A DNA stretch of 7,740 bases from Candidatus Dojkabacteria bacterium (GTDB taxonomy: Bacteria > Patescibacteriota > Dojkabacteria > SC72). Within the stretch, counting starts at the first letter, position 1. The number at the start of each line of letters is the position of its first letter. This document shows, one piece after another, positions 6,380-7,740 of this stretch. The notes under the pieces were generated by a model. It worked only from the letters and a program-made list of their open reading frames with translations. It did not search any database and was not told the origin of the DNA. Position numbers and translations under genes: made by a program. The DNA lies in assembly GCA_012511375.1 (NCBI GenBank), contig JAAZGF010000008.1, positions 1 to 7,740 of the forward strand, given 5' to 3'.

Positions 6380-7729
6380 TCAACTCTTTGGCACTTCTAT
6401 TCTTTCTTCATGAAATTTAAACGGAACCTCCAAATGTAAAATCCCTTTATTAAAATCCTTGACATTTGCACCACCTAAAAAGGCATAGAGATGGCCATTA
6501 AAAGGCTTAATTTCATTAATAAATTCATCCCATCTCTTGCTGATCTCATTAAGCGATACCTCTTTAATATCTTTCTCTTCCATCACCTCTTCCTTCTCCT
6601 CCTCCTGTTTCGGTTCTGTAATTCTCTTCTTCACATCCCTATTGACAATTTCTATTTCCCTTTCCCCATCTACTTTCATCATTTCCGGAATAATCATCTC
6701 TAACACTAAAGCTTGATTATTTGCATACCTTATTCTGTTCTCAGCATTCAAAAACAAATTTATCAATTTATATATGGTTTTAATATCTACTTCTTTTACA
6801 AAATCTATTTCTTTCTCTACCTTCCCCTTTATCTTTGCTATCAATATCTGCCTTAAAATATCTAAAGTATAGTTTGTAAACTGTTGTAAATTAACCCCAT
6901 TCTTTTCTAAACTTCCAATAATATCAAGAGATTTACCCCCATCTCCTTTAACGAAACTCTTAAGAAGTAATATTACACTATCTCTTTCAGGTAACCCGAG
7001 AATCTTTCTTGCTTCCTCTGTAGTAATCTCATTAATTTTCTCATCTTGACCTGTATATATTACATCCAATATGGAAAGGGCATCCCTGTAACTACCTTTA
7101 GCATTTTGAACCACTATATTTAAAGCCCCCTCCTCTATTTTAATCTTTTCTTTTTTACAAATATCAGTGATTAATGTGGCTATTTCTTCATTTGTGCCAA
7201 GCCTAAAATCATACCTTTGACATCTAGAAAGAATCGTAGGTGGTAGTTTATGTACATCCGTTGTTGCTAGAATAAAGATGACATGTGCAGGAGGCTCTTC
7301 TAAAGTTTTAAGAAGAGCATTAAAAGCCTCTGTAGTTAACATGTGTACTTCATCAATTATGTACACTTTGTACTTACCTTCTGAAGGAGAAAACTCTATC
7401 TTTTCCTTTAACTCTCTAATCTGATCTATTCCTCTGTTTGAAGCTGCATCTACCTCTATTAGGTCCAAAAATCTCCCTGTGGAGATACTGATACAGGACT
7501 CACACTCATTGCATGGATTACCATCTGACTTTATCTTTTTACAGTTAACTGCTTTTGCTAGAATTCTTGCTGTAGAAGTTTTTCCTGTGCCTCTAGAACC
7601 CACAAAAAGATATGCTTGAGCTATTTGCTTTGTTTTAACTGCATTTTTTAGTAACTTTGTTACATGGTCCTGACCCTGTAATTCATTGAAGTCACTAGAT
7701 CTGTATTTTTGATAGAGGACTGAAGACAT
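6380..7729 (-). CDS. dnaX: DNA polymerase III subunit gamma/tau (clamp loader ATPase), ends at an internal TGA
   Basis: DnaX is the ATPase of the clamp loader that puts the sliding clamp on primed DNA. The N-terminus L-Y-Q-K-Y-R, then L-Q-G-Q-D, is typical. Walker A is G-S-R-G-T-G-K-T at 44-51. The zinc module uses C63, C73, C76 and C79. Walker B is I-I-D-E-V-H-M at 124-130. The sensor 1 region is A-T-T-D at about 155-158, and the S-R-C arginine finger is at 168-170. The AAA+ lid and collar follow to about 350. A charged linker with a Glu/Lys-rich run (about 370-390) leads to a C-terminal domain, L-H-L-E-V-P-F-K-F-H-E-E-R. In the standard code the frame stops at TGA (codon 450), but DnaX-like sequence continues in frame (see the next feature). 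The ATG is the first in the frame and fits the family; the 11 bases visible before it show no Shine-Dalgarno. Confidence 0.95.
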   Translation of the reverse strand: MSSVLYQKYRSSDFNELQGQDHVTKLLKNAVKTKQIAQAYLFVGSRGTGKTSTARILAKAVNCKKIKSDGNPCNECESCISISTGRFLDLIEVDAASNRGIDQIRELKEKIEFSPSEGKYKVYIIDEVHMLTTEAFNALLKTLEEPPAHVIFILATTDVHKLPPTILSRCQRYDFRLGTNEEIATLITDICKKEKIKIEEGALNIVVQNAKGSYRDALSILDVIYTGQDEKINEITTEEARKILGLPERDSVILLLKSFVKGDGGKSLDIIGSLEKNGVNLQQFTNYTLDILRQILIAKIKGKVEKEIDFVKEVDIKTIYKLINLFLNAENRIRYANNQALVLEMIIPEMMKVDGEREIEIVNRDVKKRITEPKQEEEKEEVMEEKDIKEVSLNEISKRWDEFINEIKPFNGHLYAFLGGANVKDFNKGILHLEVPFKFHEERIEVPKS

Positions 7730-7740
7730 GGTATATACTA

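Noticed and set aside
6560..6640. Programmed frameshift site in dnaX as in E. coli
   Set aside because: The Lys/Glu-rich linker has no A-AAA-AAG type slippery heptamer, and the frame is continuous through it.
6491..6703. Plus-strand open frame with Leu/Phe-rich translation
   Set aside because: It is antisense to the Glu/Lys-rich linker of dnaX, which gives Phe and Leu codons on the other strand.
1..7740. Full use of genetic code 25 (TGA as Gly) or code 4
   Set aside because: Glycine and tryptophan are coded by GGN and TGG throughout, and only one in-frame TGA occurs in about 2,500 codons. Organisms using these codes normally show many.

Overview
This is an AT-rich bacterial window with two convergent blocks of closely packed genes. 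Every gene reads well in the standard code apart from one internal TGA in dnaX. The organism looks like a Candidate Phyla Radiation (Patescibacteria) bacterium. This is inferred from the Ser/Thr/Gly-rich surface-protein type at the left end, the compact gene packing, the weak or absent Shine-Dalgarno sequences, and a cysteinyl-tRNA synthetase with an atypical HIGH motif. The phylum cannot be settled from this sequence alone.

Left block, plus strand, 1-2812: three genes for the cell surface, separated by two 9-nt gaps. The first is the 3' part of an exported, Ser/Thr/Gly-rich beta-sandwich surface protein, cut by the window edge. The next two each encode a signal peptide, an Ig-like ectodomain, one C-terminal membrane helix and a short basic tail. 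That is the architecture of the DUF916/DUF3324 WxL-interacting proteins of Firmicutes. The likely job of the block is to display a surface protein and hold it to the envelope, as a WxL-like locus.

Right block, minus strand, 7729 to 2805: dnaX (clamp-loader tau/gamma), ybaB/ebfC (nucleoid-associated protein), recR (recombination mediator), cysS (cysteinyl-tRNA synthetase) and rnhC (RNase HIII). The order dnaX-ybaB-recR is a widely conserved bacterial cluster for replication and repair. Here it is extended by cysS and an RNA-DNA hybrid nuclease. The ybaB-recR and cysS-rnhC junctions have only one base between stop and start, which suggests translational coupling. The two blocks meet tail to tail, with an 8-bp overlap of the last codons of a surface gene and rnhC.

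The most notable points are: (1) dnaX has an in-frame TGA at codon 450, followed by 62 more codons that look like the rest of the DnaX C-terminus; (2) the WxL-like surface triad lacks recognisable WxL motifs; (3) the first His of the CysRS HIGH motif is replaced by Gln. No stretch of more than 300 bases is without a gene, and I see no tRNA, rRNA, CRISPR array, insertion sequence or long repeat.
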